DNA of 64,000 bases from DATBHW01 sp035307385 (GCA_035307385.1 DATGID010000019.1:62001-126000), one strand, 5' to 3'. Positions 34,479 through 43,790 are shown, counted from the first letter of the stretch. Numbers and translations are program-made. Notes: generated from the sequence alone by a model not told the origin.

Positions 34479-35444
34479 GTGATCTGTCCAAATTGTCGCA
34501 ATCAGATGGCCGATAATGCGCGCTTCTGTGGGGTGTGTGGCAATCCGAACCCCATGGTTGCAGGTGCGCAGCCATCTGGGGGATATGCGCCGTCTCCGGC
34601 TGGTGGGGGTGGCTATGGGCCGCCTCCAGGGCAGGCGTTTGGAGGGCAATATCAGGCTGCCTATGGTGGCGCGCTGGCCCCGAATGAGCCACAGCTTGAA
34701 CTGCACAACCCCGACGAACCGATTGTGATCGGTGATATGCGCATCAAGATCGAGGGCCAGGTGGTGCCAGCGGTGAGCGTGGAACTGGGCCAGCAGCAGA
34801 CGATCTATTTCGAGCATCATATCTTGTTGTGGAAACATCCGGGCGTCAATATCGGCTTTTCGGGGCTGAAGGGCGCGGGGAAGCGCTTCTTTGCGGGGTT
34901 GCAGGTTTTTATCAGCACGGCGCAGGGGCCAGGCAATATCGCGTTTTCGCGTGAGGCGCCTGGGCAGGTTGTCGCCCTGCGTTTGCAGCCAGGCCAGACG
35001 ATTGATGTACGCGAGCATCAGTTTTTGTGCGCCTCCAGCAATGTGAATTACGGTTTCACGTTCGTGAAGGGCGCGGCCAATGTCCTCTTCAGCCGGACGG
35101 GGTTGTTTGTCGATCAATTTACCGGCCAGCAGGGTGAGGGTGTGGTGATTATTCATGCCTATGGCAATCACTTCGAGAAGCAGCTTGCGCCGGGCGAGAC
35201 GCTGGACGTGGAGCCGGGCGCGTGGGTCTGGAAGGACGCCTCGGTGCAGATGACGACGACCTCGATTGCCAGTTCGACACGCGGCGGCTTTTTGGGCGCG
35301 CTGGGCAATCTGGTGGCGGGCGCTTCGATTACATTGAACCGCTTCACCGGCCCTGGGCGCGTCGGCATTCAGTCGATGACGTATCATCCGCCAGCCCCCG
35401 AGGGCGCGACACAAGCTGGCGGCCAGAGCAACTTCTCGTTGTAA
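34479..35444 (+). CDS. Zinc-ribbon AIM24-family protein
   Basis: A 321-residue protein. Residues 1-25 form a zinc ribbon (CPNC and CGVC pairs). A Gly/Pro/Tyr-rich linker (30-65) follows. From about 85 a double-beta-helix AIM24/TspB-like domain is seen: VVPAVSVELGQQQTIYFEHHILLW, SLKGAGKR-type loop (SGLKGAGKRFFAG), and VIIHAYGNHFEKQLAPGETLDVEPGAWVWKD. AIM24 proteins are widespread with poorly known roles in membrane organisation. The start is GTG at 34479 with GAGGGAG eight bases upstream. The gene is followed directly by a MITE-like element. Confidence 0.8.
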   Translation: MICPNCRNQMADNARFCGVCGNPNPMVAGAQPSGGYAPSPAGGGGYGPPPGQAFGGQYQAAYGGALAPNEPQLELHNPDEPIVIGDMRIKIEGQVVPAVSVELGQQQTIYFEHHILLWKHPGVNIGFSGLKGAGKRFFAGLQVFISTAQGPGNIAFSREAPGQVVALRLQPGQTIDVREHQFLCASSNVNYGFTFVKGAANVLFSRTGLFVDQFTGQQGEGVVIIHAYGNHFEKQLAPGETLDVEPGAWVWKDASVQMTTTSIASSTRGGFLGALGNLVAGASITLNRFTGPGRVGIQSMTYHPPAPEGATQAGGQSNFSL

Positions 35445-35456
35445 TCGGTATCTGCT

Positions 35457-35699
35457 GAAACATGAGTCATCCCGAATATTGGGGGGCCAAGCCCAGCGCG
35501 GCGTCAGCTTTCGGAGCGCCGCCTGGAAGGCGGCCAGCGCCGCGCTGCCGCGAGGGCGGCCCTCCAGCGTGCTCCGGTGCGACAGGCCAGCGTTTGGCCG
35601 CCTGGAAGGCGGCGCTCCCATGGGCTTCTGCACTCTCCAGCAGACTCGCCTGCTGGCAGAAGGTCTGTCTGGCAAAAAATTCGGGATGACTCATGTTTC
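35457..35699. mobile_element. MITE-like element with 21-bp terminal inverted repeats
   Basis: A 243-bp block with perfect 21-bp inverted ends, 35457-35477 and 35679-35699 (outer ends GAAACATGAGTCATCCC and its complement). No transposase is encoded. The interior is GC-rich and holds two copies of the small hairpin CCGCCTGGAAGGCGG (35519-35533 and 35599-35613). No target duplication is certain. It lies between the AIM24 gene and the convergent HAMP-like gene and may also act as a two-way terminator. Confidence 0.65.
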
Positions 35700-35724
35700 T
35701 CTGCGTCCTGGTTGGTGTCCGGCG

Positions 35725-37470
35725 CTATTGCTGGGGGCCGTTGGCCTCCGTTTCTGTGTGTCCGAGCGGGATTTGCCAGGCGTTGAGTTTTTCTGCGGGC
35801 TGCCGCCCAGGCGGCATGAGCGGGCCAGTAAAGCGGCGAGGCAAGGCGTCAGCGCCCCTGGCGGGATTGCCAGGCGAACGCGCCGGAGCGGGCGAAGCTG
35901 AAGACGCGTGCTCGCGTACGTTCCTGGAGGCGCTGTCTGGGCGAGATTGGGGGGTGGCTGGCGCGCTGGCCTGCTCGGCGCGCAGCGGGCGCGAGGTTCT
36001 GGTAAGCTGCTCCATGCTTTCAGTGATGCGGCGCAGTTCGGTTTCGATGGATTGCATCTGGACACCGATGTGTCCAAGCCTGGCGCGGAGCAGTTCGGCC
36101 CCAGAGATTTGCTGGTGCGCGCCCAGTTCCATTTCATGCAGGATGGGTCGTTCGGTGGAATCGCCCTTGTTTTCGAGCATGGTGTGCAGATGGCCTGCGC
36201 TCTGGTCGGACCGTTTTTGGATATCGCGCAGCGCGCTGTCGGTGGCGCTCAGGGTCTGGCGCAGCGAGGAAAGATCGGAGGCTAGCCCCAACACAGCGGT
36301 GTAACCACCAATGGCTTGTTTGAGGGCTTGCTGCGCTGCGAGCAGTTGACGACCCACGCGCCCCAGCGCCAGGGTCAGCGTATCCAGTGGAGTGCCGGTG
36401 GCGTTGCCGATGATGTGCAGGCCGGTGATGTCTCCGGTGGTCAGGCGGTCCAGCGCCTGGCTCAGTTCGCCGATGCGCTCTTCCAGGCGCAAGTGCGCGG
36501 CTGCGGCGTGCTGGTGGCGTTCCAATTGTTCCAGCAGGGTATTGAGCAGGTGGCTGGCAAATGCCAGCGAACCTTTGGGGGTGGGCACCAGGATGCGCGC
36601 CTTGGTATCGCCTGAGATGAACCGCACATAGGTGTTGCTCAGGTTTTCTATATCTGCCTGAACCTGTTCCTGCCGCTCGGCCATGAACCGGCGTATGTGA
36701 AGCAGGTCCTCTCTTTGTCGATTGGTCTGGGCAATGAAGCGGTCCAGGTTCAGGCTAAAGAGCCGGGCGACATAGGCGATCAGCGCCAGCGCCAGCGTGG
36801 TTGAGGCGATGGTGAAGGCGATTTGCCCCGCACCGGGGAGGGTGATGGCTGGCGTGACCTGCCCCCGCGTTTGTTCCAGACTGATCGCCAGGATGGTCGC
36901 GCCTGAGATGGCGGTGAGGGCGATGGCGTGGCGGCTGCCCAACAGCAGGGCGGCGCTGATGACCACGTAGGCGTAGAAGAGGGCGGTTGGTCCGGTCACG
37001 CCAAACAGCAGCAGCCATAGCCCGACAATCGCAAAATCGGCGTATGGCAAGAGATAGAACGCCAGCGGCGATTGCCCGGACCGCTGGCGCTGGATGGCGA
37101 GGAGGGTAATCAGTCCGCACGCGCCGAGCATGCCACCGCTGGCAGCCAGCCCAAAGAACGCGGGCTGCTGTAACAGAATTTCGATGATGACGCCACCCAG
37201 CGCCAGGGCTGCCCCCAGGAAGAGATGCCCGAGCGCCATAGAACGCAGGATGGCGGTGATATGGGCTTCCTGGAGGCCGTTGGGCAGGTCGTCGTCTGCA
37301 TAGATGGGAGGGAGTTCGTCGTCGCTCGTGCCAGGCGTTGGGAGGGGGAAAGCCTGGAATGGGGAATTGGTGACGATTGGCCCTGAGCCTGGATTTGGGA
37401 TGGGCGTCTGCCCTCTGTGATACTCACCGCCTGCCTGGGGGCGCGTGATGCGCTCTCCTTGCCGCTGCAT
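35725..37470 (-). CDS. Membrane protein with HAMP-like and coiled-coil domains (A)
   Basis: A 581-residue protein. A Pro-rich cytoplasmic start leads to six or seven helices (about 75-250: ILRSMALGHLFLGAALALGG, LGACGLITLLAIQ, FAIVGLWLLLFGVTG and others). A HAMP-like/coiled-coil cytoplasmic part follows (about 265-500: ADIENLSNTYVRFISGDTKARI), ending in a Ser/Pro-rich tail. No histidine kinase, GGDEF or MCP signalling module is present. The ATG at 37470 is preferred over an upstream one because GAGAGG precedes it. It is paralogous to the divergently transcribed 37799-39976. The output is unknown. Confidence 0.7.
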   Translation of the reverse strand: MQRQGERITRPQAGGEYHRGQTPIPNPGSGPIVTNSPFQAFPLPTPGTSDDELPPIYADDDLPNGLQEAHITAILRSMALGHLFLGAALALGGVIIEILLQQPAFFGLAASGGMLGACGLITLLAIQRQRSGQSPLAFYLLPYADFAIVGLWLLLFGVTGPTALFYAYVVISAALLLGSRHAIALTAISGATILAISLEQTRGQVTPAITLPGAGQIAFTIASTTLALALIAYVARLFSLNLDRFIAQTNRQREDLLHIRRFMAERQEQVQADIENLSNTYVRFISGDTKARILVPTPKGSLAFASHLLNTLLEQLERHQHAAAAHLRLEERIGELSQALDRLTTGDITGLHIIGNATGTPLDTLTLALGRVGRQLLAAQQALKQAIGGYTAVLGLASDLSSLRQTLSATDSALRDIQKRSDQSAGHLHTMLENKGDSTERPILHEMELGAHQQISGAELLRARLGHIGVQMQSIETELRRITESMEQLTRTSRPLRAEQASAPATPQSRPDSASRNVREHASSASPAPARSPGNPARGADALPRRFTGPLMPPGRQPAEKLNAWQIPLGHTETEANGPQQ

Positions 37471-37667
37471 GCCTGCCTCTCTTTCTCCCAGCGCTGTCTC
37501 CCCGGTGCCGCTGCGCCTGGGAGGTGTGAGGAACTGCCATTTGCCCAGAGCAATGGAGTAGCAAATCTTGTGCCGGAACCGGGCATCCAAAGGTGCACGA
37601 AGAAAGAATCGCGCCATACTTTTTGCGGCAGAGATAGCCTGATGAGGCTGTTCGAGCTATGGAATAC

Positions 37668-37696
37668 TTGACAAAGGGGGAAGGCCGCTATAGTAT
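37668..37696 (+). promoter_or_regulatory. Consensus promoter of the second HAMP-like gene
   Basis: TTGACA (37668-37673), a 17-bp spacer and TAGTAT (37691-37696). The whole 37471-37798 interval (328 bp) holds only this promoter and the hairpin at 37758-37778. Confidence 0.7.
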
Positions 37697-37757
37697 TGCT
37701 TTCTTGGAAGCAGGCTGCATGAAGCGAGGCATCTTGAGCAGATCAAAAAAGGCGGTT

Positions 37758-37778
37758 CCCCTTCCTTTACGGAAGGGG
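37758..37778 (+). other. Leader hairpin
   Basis: CCCCTTCC and GGAAGGGG pair with a 5-nt loop in the leader, ten bases before the GGAGG ribosome binding site of 37799. It could modulate translation or transcript stability. Confidence 0.45.
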
Positions 37779-37798
37779 TCAACGGCTGGAGGATCATC

Positions 37799-39976
37799 AT
37801 GTGGAACGCCAAAGACGGTTGGTCTCCTGACCAGGCAGCATCACCTGGCCCTCCTGAGATGTCTTCCCCAGAGCAGCCCGCGGCTGGCAGCGAGTGGCGG
37901 CTTTCCCAGAAGTCGGGGCCTTCAGCCACGGGCATGAACGCCCCCGCATCCAGCGCCCGCTGGCAGATGCCGCCAGGCGCGCCCGTGCCCGCTGTGGGGC
38001 AGCGCCGACTTATTGACTGGGTGATGAGCGACGGCCTGATTCAAGGCGTGGTGTTCATCTCTCTGCTGATCATCATCTATCAATTGGTGATGACGGTTTT
38101 GAAGCCTGGGTTTCTGGTGGCTTCGACCGATTGGCTGCGTGCTGCGCTTTCCTGGGTGGAATGGGTTCCTCTGGGATTAGCCAGCCTGGCGCTGTACCGC
38201 ACACGCAGGCCAGGGGCCTTGGCCTGGTTGATGTTCACGCTCGCCATGCTCTTTTATGCGCTTGCGCAGAATATGTGGGCGATCAACGACCAGATCATCT
38301 ATAAAGCTGACCCGACTGCGGCTCCCTTTCCGAATTGGACTGATCTCTTCTATCTCCTGCAATATCCTTTCTTCTTTCTGGCGCTGGCGCTCTTGCCAGG
38401 CGTTTCACGTCGTGGGCAGCCGAGCGTTGCGCGCGCCAAAGTGGTGTTGGACAGCATGCTCTTGATGGCGGCGGGTACGGCGCTTTCCTGGTATTTTCTT
38501 CTGGCTCCTCTTTACAGCAGCAGCGCGGAATCTGGTCTTGGGAAGGCAACCAATCTGGCCTATCCGGTGGGCGATCTGGGGCTGTTGTTTGGCCTGGCAG
38601 TGGTGGTTGTACGGCAAGGTTCCCGCGATGCCGGGCGTGCCGCGCTGCGTATCTTGATCGCCTCGGTGGTGGCCTTGATTCTCGCGGACTCCTGGTATGC
38701 GTATCTTGGCCTGTCGAACTCCTATCAGGCTGGCAGCCCTCCTGATACATTCTGGATTGTGTGTTACCTCCTCTTTGGGCTGGCCGGGTTGATACGCTGG
38801 CGTATGGCCCAGCAAGAGGCGGCAAGTGGGCCAATGTCGGGCGCGATCAGGAGAGTAGCCAGCGACCCCCCTTCAGCAGATCAGGCAGTGGGAATCTTCT
38901 GGTTGTTGGTTCCCTTTATTACGGCGCTGGCGGCCAGCGCTTTGATTGTGACCAGAGCGGCCATCATGCCTGCCGGTCGCAACGGATTGCTCATCCCTTT
39001 TATGGTCAGCTTTGGTCTGGTGGTGCTGGTGTTGGCGCGGCTGGTCATCACGGTGCTGGAAAATGCGCAACTGCTGCGGTTGGAGCAGCGCCGCGCCGAA
39101 GAACTGGCGCAGGCCACGCGGATTGCTGAAGAACAGCGCCAACTGCTTGCCGAGCGTACTCAGCAGTTGGAACGCGACATCGAGCACTTGAAAGAGGTCC
39201 ACGCGCGGGTGGCGCGCGGCGATACGTCGGCCCGCGCCCACATTGAAACGGGGGAATTGTTTCCCATCGCTGGCACGCTGAATCTGATGTTGGACCGGCT
39301 GTCGAACCTGAACCGGGCGAACCTGGCGCACGCGCGGCTCGACCAGGCGCTTCAGTTGGTGATTGAGGCGGCCCAGGGGCTGGCGATGAACGATGACCGC
39401 GCGCTGCTGGCGCTTTCCAAGCCGACCAATACGCCGCTGGATGGGGTGGCTATCGCGCTCTCGCACCTGCGCGCCCGGCTGAAAGAGATGAGTGCCGGGC
39501 TGCTCCAGTTGGACCAGGCGCGCCAGGCATCGCGCGAGCTATCCGAGATTGTGGTGCAGCAGGGCCGCTTTATTACGAATGAAGGCGCGGCGCTCGGCGG
39601 CACGGCTGGGGCGTTGGAGCGCATGGCAACGGAACTGGAGCGGATTGCCCAGGCGCTGGAGCAGCAGTTTGCCACGCTTTCGCCTGCCCAGCGCCAGATG
39701 GCGCAAGTCGTTGCCGTGCTGCACCTGATGGTGCGCACGGCGCGGCAGCAGCGCGCGGATATTGAAGAGCAGGCGACGCGCTTTGCCCAGGCCGAGCATC
39801 GCGCCCAACTGGCGGCGATTGGGAGCCGCCACTTGACGGCTGAGTTGGACGCGGCGGCCAGAAGCGGCGGGAGCCGGGTAACGCTTGGCGTCCCGGGCAT
39901 GCCGGAACCGCCGCTGAGTGGGGTGGGTCGCGGCTCGGGGAAGTTAACGGCAGATGAGGAGAAGCAGGGAGGCTAG
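37799..39976 (+). CDS. Membrane protein with HAMP-like and coiled-coil domains (B)
   Basis: A 725-residue protein with about ten helices (about 75-425) and a long cytoplasmic helical part (about 430-690). It starts DIEHLKEVHARVARGDTSARAHI and holds RALLALSKPTNTPLDGVAIALSHLRARL. The corresponding block in gene A is RLTTGDITGLHIIGNATGTPLDTLTLALGRVGRQL, so the two share a P-helix/HAMP-like module (roughly GDxxx ... TPLDxxxxAL). No effector domain is attached. GGAGG lies six bases upstream. The pair probably forms a sensor or scaffold whose output protein is separate. Confidence 0.7.
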   Translation: MWNAKDGWSPDQAASPGPPEMSSPEQPAAGSEWRLSQKSGPSATGMNAPASSARWQMPPGAPVPAVGQRRLIDWVMSDGLIQGVVFISLLIIIYQLVMTVLKPGFLVASTDWLRAALSWVEWVPLGLASLALYRTRRPGALAWLMFTLAMLFYALAQNMWAINDQIIYKADPTAAPFPNWTDLFYLLQYPFFFLALALLPGVSRRGQPSVARAKVVLDSMLLMAAGTALSWYFLLAPLYSSSAESGLGKATNLAYPVGDLGLLFGLAVVVVRQGSRDAGRAALRILIASVVALILADSWYAYLGLSNSYQAGSPPDTFWIVCYLLFGLAGLIRWRMAQQEAASGPMSGAIRRVASDPPSADQAVGIFWLLVPFITALAASALIVTRAAIMPAGRNGLLIPFMVSFGLVVLVLARLVITVLENAQLLRLEQRRAEELAQATRIAEEQRQLLAERTQQLERDIEHLKEVHARVARGDTSARAHIETGELFPIAGTLNLMLDRLSNLNRANLAHARLDQALQLVIEAAQGLAMNDDRALLALSKPTNTPLDGVAIALSHLRARLKEMSAGLLQLDQARQASRELSEIVVQQGRFITNEGAALGGTAGALERMATELERIAQALEQQFATLSPAQRQMAQVVAVLHLMVRTARQQRADIEEQATRFAQAEHRAQLAAIGSRHLTAELDAAARSGGSRVTLGVPGMPEPPLSGVGRGSGKLTADEEKQGG

Positions 39977-39986
39977 ATTCCCTGCT
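39963..39986 (+). terminator. Hairpin overlapping the stop codon
   Basis: AGCAGGGA (39963-39970) pairs with TCCCTGCT (39979-39986). The stop of the HAMP-like gene lies in the loop. Confidence 0.5.
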
Positions 39987-40069
39987 CCGATTTGAGGTAT
40001 ATTTTATCTGGTAAGCCCAGCCTTTTTCTGGACGAAGCGTCAAGAGTATTTGTCGAGAGGAGCCGTTTT

Positions 40070-41272
40070 TTGGTCGCAACGATGAGAGCAGAAACCAGGC
40101 GGTGGGGCAGGTTGAGTGGGTTGGTGGTGTTGGCAGCCGTGCTGGCGCTGTTTGCTTCGGCTCATCCGGTGGCACAGGCCGCCACGCCTTCCGCGCATTA
40201 CACCAGTTACAGCGTGACCCCCAATGGTGGCAATACGCAGGGCATTACGGTAGATCGCTCTGGCAATCCATGGTTTTCTGCTGGCCCTGGAACGATTGGG
40301 ACGATTAATCACCTTACTGGCAAGCTGAAAGTGTATACGCTGGCAAATCCAAATGCGTTTCCTGGGTCTGTCAAAATTGATAGCGTGGGCAATATCTGGT
40401 TCACGGAGTTTACTGGCCCGGCTATCGCTGAGTTGAATCCGGTGACCGGTCAGGAACATGAGTTTGCTATTCCGGTGGCGTCGGAGGGCGGGGCAGTTGG
40501 CCCGGACTTTATCGAGATCGATAGCCAGGGCAATAAGTGGTTTAACGTGGTCGATTTTACCGACGCGACGGGCGGCTTTGTGGGCCGCCTGACGGCAGGC
40601 GGTGTGATGACGCTCTGGGCGGTGCCAACGGCGGGCGCTGAACTGGAGGAGATCAATGTGGACCCCTTCGGCAACCTCTGGTTTGCCGAGCAGGCCACCA
40701 ACATTGTCGGCAAGCTGAATCCTTTTGCCAATACGATTACAGAATATACGTCGCCGACGCCGAACAGCCGCCCGGCGGGCGTGCTGGCGGCCTCCGATGG
40801 AACGATCTGGTTTTCGGAACATTCGGCTGATAAGATTGCGCATCTCTTCCCGAATCTGGCGCGTGGGGTGACGACGCATGTCACGCCCATGGTTTCGCGG
40901 CCTGGCGCGTCGATCACGCCGCAGCAGGCTGCGCCGGGCAACCCGACCAATCCGACGAAGACGACGGAGCCGGGCACGTCGGTTGGCACGTCGACGACGG
41001 TTTCGCAGGGCATTGTGGAATATCAACTGCCGCATACGGGCCTGGCGAAGAATACCGAAGATATGCGCTTTGACAGGTATGGCAATCTCTTCTTTGAGAA
41101 CGATGGCACCGCCCAGATTGGCGAACTGGTGCTGACGGCGGCTTACCCCTTCATCAATGAGTGGACGATTCCGGGCGGTGTGGGCTTCTATAATATCGAG
41201 TTCGCTGCCTCTGGGGTGCTCTGGATTTCGGATATTGGCTCGTCAACGGTGTATCAGTTCACCCTTTCCTAG
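40070..41272 (+). CDS. Secreted beta-propeller protein (Vgb/SMP-30-like)
   Basis: A 400-residue secreted protein. A signal peptide (about 5-35, RRWGRLSGLVVLAAVLALFASAHPVAQA) precedes repeats with the blade signature D-xxGNxWF: DRSGNPWFS, DSVGNIWFTE, DSQGNKWFN, DPFGNLWFAE and SDGTIWFSE. This fits streptogramin-lyase (Vgb)-like or SMP-30 propellers. The catalytic His of true Vgb is not clearly located. A Thr/Pro-rich insert lies near 305-335. The TTG at 40070 is favoured because GAGAGGAG lies seven bases upstream; the ATG at 40082 is the alternative. It lies 231 bp before the sigma factor. Confidence 0.7.
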   Translation: MVATMRAETRRWGRLSGLVVLAAVLALFASAHPVAQAATPSAHYTSYSVTPNGGNTQGITVDRSGNPWFSAGPGTIGTINHLTGKLKVYTLANPNAFPGSVKIDSVGNIWFTEFTGPAIAELNPVTGQEHEFAIPVASEGGAVGPDFIEIDSQGNKWFNVVDFTDATGGFVGRLTAGGVMTLWAVPTAGAELEEINVDPFGNLWFAEQATNIVGKLNPFANTITEYTSPTPNSRPAGVLAASDGTIWFSEHSADKIAHLFPNLARGVTTHVTPMVSRPGASITPQQAAPGNPTNPTKTTEPGTSVGTSTTVSQGIVEYQLPHTGLAKNTEDMRFDRYGNLFFENDGTAQIGELVLTAAYPFINEWTIPGGVGFYNIEFAASGVLWISDIGSSTVYQFTLS

Positions 41273-41304
41273 CCGCTCGTTTTCTGTCTCACGCTTTAAC
41301 GCGG

Positions 41305-41335
41305 GCCGCGCTTCCTGCCTGGCAGGGGGCGCGGC
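41305..41335 (+). terminator. Hairpin terminator of the propeller gene
   Basis: GCCGCGC (41305-41311) pairs with GCGCGGC (41329-41335), with an inner CTGCC-T-GGCAG stem. TTCTGCTTGTTG follows. Confidence 0.6.
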
Positions 41336-41499
41336 TTCTGCTTGTTGCTGCCTGCGCTCTGCCGCGCTATCCTCTCATATGCTGCTGTCCTCTGCTCTAT
41401 CTGACCAGGTTGGGGAAGGCAAAACACTTGACGACTGTGGTTTCGTCTTAGTGTATGGATGACATCCACCCAGCGCTGGAAAGCTATTCACGAAGGAGC

Positions 41500-42120
41500 A
41501 TGGATGGAAAGGTGGTGCAGCGCGTGCAATTCCGGCAGTCGAGTGTGCAACCGATGAGCAATCCGCGCGATTGCGATGATTTTGCGGCCCTGGCGCCGCT
41601 GCACATGACGACGATGCTGCGGGTCGCGGCGGCGCTCGTGGGAGTGGCCGATGCCGAAGACGCCGCACAGGAGGCGCTGACGCGGGCCTGGCAAGCCTGG
41701 CCCAGTCTACGCGATACAGCAGCCTTTCGTTCCTGGCTCCTGCGGATTACGGTCAACGTCTGCCGGGACTGGCAGCGCGGGCGTTTTGGCACGAGCCGCC
41801 GTCTGATGGAGCCGCTTGATGCCGCCGAGGCCGATGATCTGGTTGCCACGATTGGCGATGATCCCGGCGCGAGTGATCACACGGCGGCGCTTGATCTGCG
41901 GGCGGCACTTCAGCAGCTTGCCCCCGAGTATCGGGTGGTGGTGGCCCTGCGCTATTACGTTGGCATGGATGCCAGCGAGGTGGGGGCGGCGCTTGGCGTG
42001 CCGCCTGCCACTGTACGCACGCGCCTGCGCCGGGCGCTGGCCTTGCTCCGCGAACACCTGAGCGCCTCAGAAGATCAGTCCTCCTTCCACGATAGGAAGG
42101 GAGATATGTACCATGGCTGA
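41500..42120 (+). CDS. ECF-type RNA polymerase sigma factor
   Basis: A group IV sigma factor of about 206 residues. Region 2 reads EDAAQEALTRAWQAWPSLRDTAAFRSWLLRI and region 4 LAPEYRVVVALRYYVGMDASEVGAALGVPPATVRTRLRRAL. The ATG at 41500 is provisional: AAGGAG lies only one base upstream, and a later start near 41554 is possible without changing the domains. The 3' end overlaps by 8 bp the next gene, a single-pass membrane protein with an extracellular propeller, which is the normal position for its anti-sigma factor. TTGACG at 41428 and a CGTC-containing stretch upstream could be a promoter. Confidence 0.9.
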   Translation: MDGKVVQRVQFRQSSVQPMSNPRDCDDFAALAPLHMTTMLRVAAALVGVADAEDAAQEALTRAWQAWPSLRDTAAFRSWLLRITVNVCRDWQRGRFGTSRRLMEPLDAAEADDLVATIGDDPGASDHTAALDLRAALQQLAPEYRVVVALRYYVGMDASEVGAALGVPPATVRTRLRRALALLREHLSASEDQSSFHDRKGDMYHG

Positions 42121-43741
42121 CGAACAAGAACAGCCGAATCATATGGAGCCGCTGGGGCCAGCCTATGATGCCCTGCAACGCCGTTTGATCGATGACGGCG
42201 CGGCCTGGCGCGCCGGGCTGCCCTCCACCGAGCGCCTTGAACAGCGCCTGGACGCGCTGAAGAACCAGCAGCGTCCTGCCCCGTTTCGCGCCTCTGGCGC
42301 GAGGCGGAGCAGCCGATTCCGATTGCTTTCCCCAACGAATGGAGCAGATAGTATGTTTCGTGGACGTTTAAGAGTCGCGCTGGCGGTGGTGAGCCTTGCT
42401 GCCATTGTGGCGCTGTTTGTGATGTTGTTCCACGGCTTTGCCGGTGGGCACACCACAACGCAGACAGGCACTTCTTCCAAGGGAACTCCACCCCCTAACA
42501 TCATCCCTCCCAGTCTGTTTACCCCGTTGGCGACGCTGGCGCATCAGCCGGTGCCGCCGCTGATTGCGCCGAGCACCCCCGAGGTGGTCTATGAACTGCG
42601 AACCACATCGGCAGGCCAACTGGTGCTGGCGCGCACGGATGACGCGGGCAAAAGCTGGAAGACCTTCCCGCTGCCAGCCGGAAAGGCATCCGATCAGTTT
42701 CCACCCACGATTTTCCTCAGCCCGGTGGACGCGCAGTCAGTTTTTCTGACGGTGACCGGCTCGCGCGTTGGCACGGGCTGCCAGGTCAGCACATTAACCG
42801 CCGATAGCACGCTTTCTGGCGGACAGGATGTGTGCGCGCTTCAATACGTCAGCAAGGATGGCGGCACGCATTGGAGCCAGGTGCAAATCCCTGGAGGGGG
42901 AATTGTGGGCGATACGGCGATTCTGGATGAGGCGATTAGCCAGTTCATGGGCAATAACGTGCTGCGTCCCCAGGGCAGCCGTCTGTATGCCGTCTGGGGT
43001 CCGTACAGCCAGGAGAATCAGCTTGAGGGTGAGGCTGGCGGGCGGCTGGTTGAGAGCAACGATGGCGGCAGCAGTTGGCAGTTTATCGATAACGGGCTGA
43101 GCCAAAACGGCTATATCTGTGATATTGCGCCTGCGCCCACTGGCTCGACGGTCTTTGCGATTACCTCATCGATCACGTGCAGCGCGGGTGGCGGCGAAAC
43201 GTTGACGCTCTGGCGCAGCGATGACGCTGGGGCGTCCTGGTCGCAGGTGGGTACGCTGCCGGGCAATACCGATGAAGGCATGGTGGTGGTGCAGGGCAGC
43301 ACTGGCGCGCCGCTGCTCTATATCAATATGCCGACGCTGATGGGCGGCGGCAGCACGTTGCCCCGGTCGGGCGTCGGCGGCGGACCTGCTTCGCCAGCGG
43401 CCATTCAAGTGAGCGCGGATGGCGGCAAGACCTGGCAAGCTGCGCCTACGCAGGGCTTGCCCACCGGGTCGGCAGACCCGGGAGGTGTACCGCAGGGCAT
43501 CCTCACGGATGGTTCCTTGCTCTACGCTTTCGCTGGCTTGCAAAACAAGACCGCGACGGTTACGTTCTATGCCTGGAAGAGCGGCGATGCAAGCTGGCAT
43601 AAGGTGACTCCGGCGTTCTCCGGCAATGTGCAGTCCATCCAGGTGACCACAGCGGATGGCAAACAGGCTATCTGGCTAACTACCTCCCAGGGCACGACGC
43701 AAACCGGGCTGACGTATTCGGTCGAGGTGTATCAACTGTGA
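42113..43741 (+). CDS. Putative anti-sigma factor with extracellular Asp-box propeller
   Basis: A 542-residue protein. Residues 1-80 are cytoplasmic and highly charged, with no zinc-binding HxxxCxxC motif. A membrane helix follows (about 87-107). The extracellular part (about 125-542) carries five Asp-box/BNR repeats of sialidase-type propellers: TDDAGKSW, SKDGGTHW, SNDGGSSW, SDDAGASW and SADGGKTW. Overlap of ATGGCTGA with the sigma-factor stop implies translational coupling. The role as sigma partner is inferred from position. The Asp-box propeller as the sensor half is unusual. Confidence 0.75.
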   Translation: MADEQEQPNHMEPLGPAYDALQRRLIDDGAAWRAGLPSTERLEQRLDALKNQQRPAPFRASGARRSSRFRLLSPTNGADSMFRGRLRVALAVVSLAAIVALFVMLFHGFAGGHTTTQTGTSSKGTPPPNIIPPSLFTPLATLAHQPVPPLIAPSTPEVVYELRTTSAGQLVLARTDDAGKSWKTFPLPAGKASDQFPPTIFLSPVDAQSVFLTVTGSRVGTGCQVSTLTADSTLSGGQDVCALQYVSKDGGTHWSQVQIPGGGIVGDTAILDEAISQFMGNNVLRPQGSRLYAVWGPYSQENQLEGEAGGRLVESNDGGSSWQFIDNGLSQNGYICDIAPAPTGSTVFAITSSITCSAGGGETLTLWRSDDAGASWSQVGTLPGNTDEGMVVVQGSTGAPLLYINMPTLMGGGSTLPRSGVGGGPASPAAIQVSADGGKTWQAAPTQGLPTGSADPGGVPQGILTDGSLLYAFAGLQNKTATVTFYAWKSGDASWHKVTPAFSGNVQSIQVTTADGKQAIWLTTSQGTTQTGLTYSVEVYQL

Positions 43742-43790
43742 GGCTGAAATCGTTTGCTGAACAGACTGATACCTGAAGACGCCATGCGGT

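Noticed and set aside
35467..35694. Reading frames inside the inverted-repeat element, on both strands
   Set aside because: They follow from the palindromic, GC-rich sequence; neither has a ribosome binding site or a transposase-like motif.
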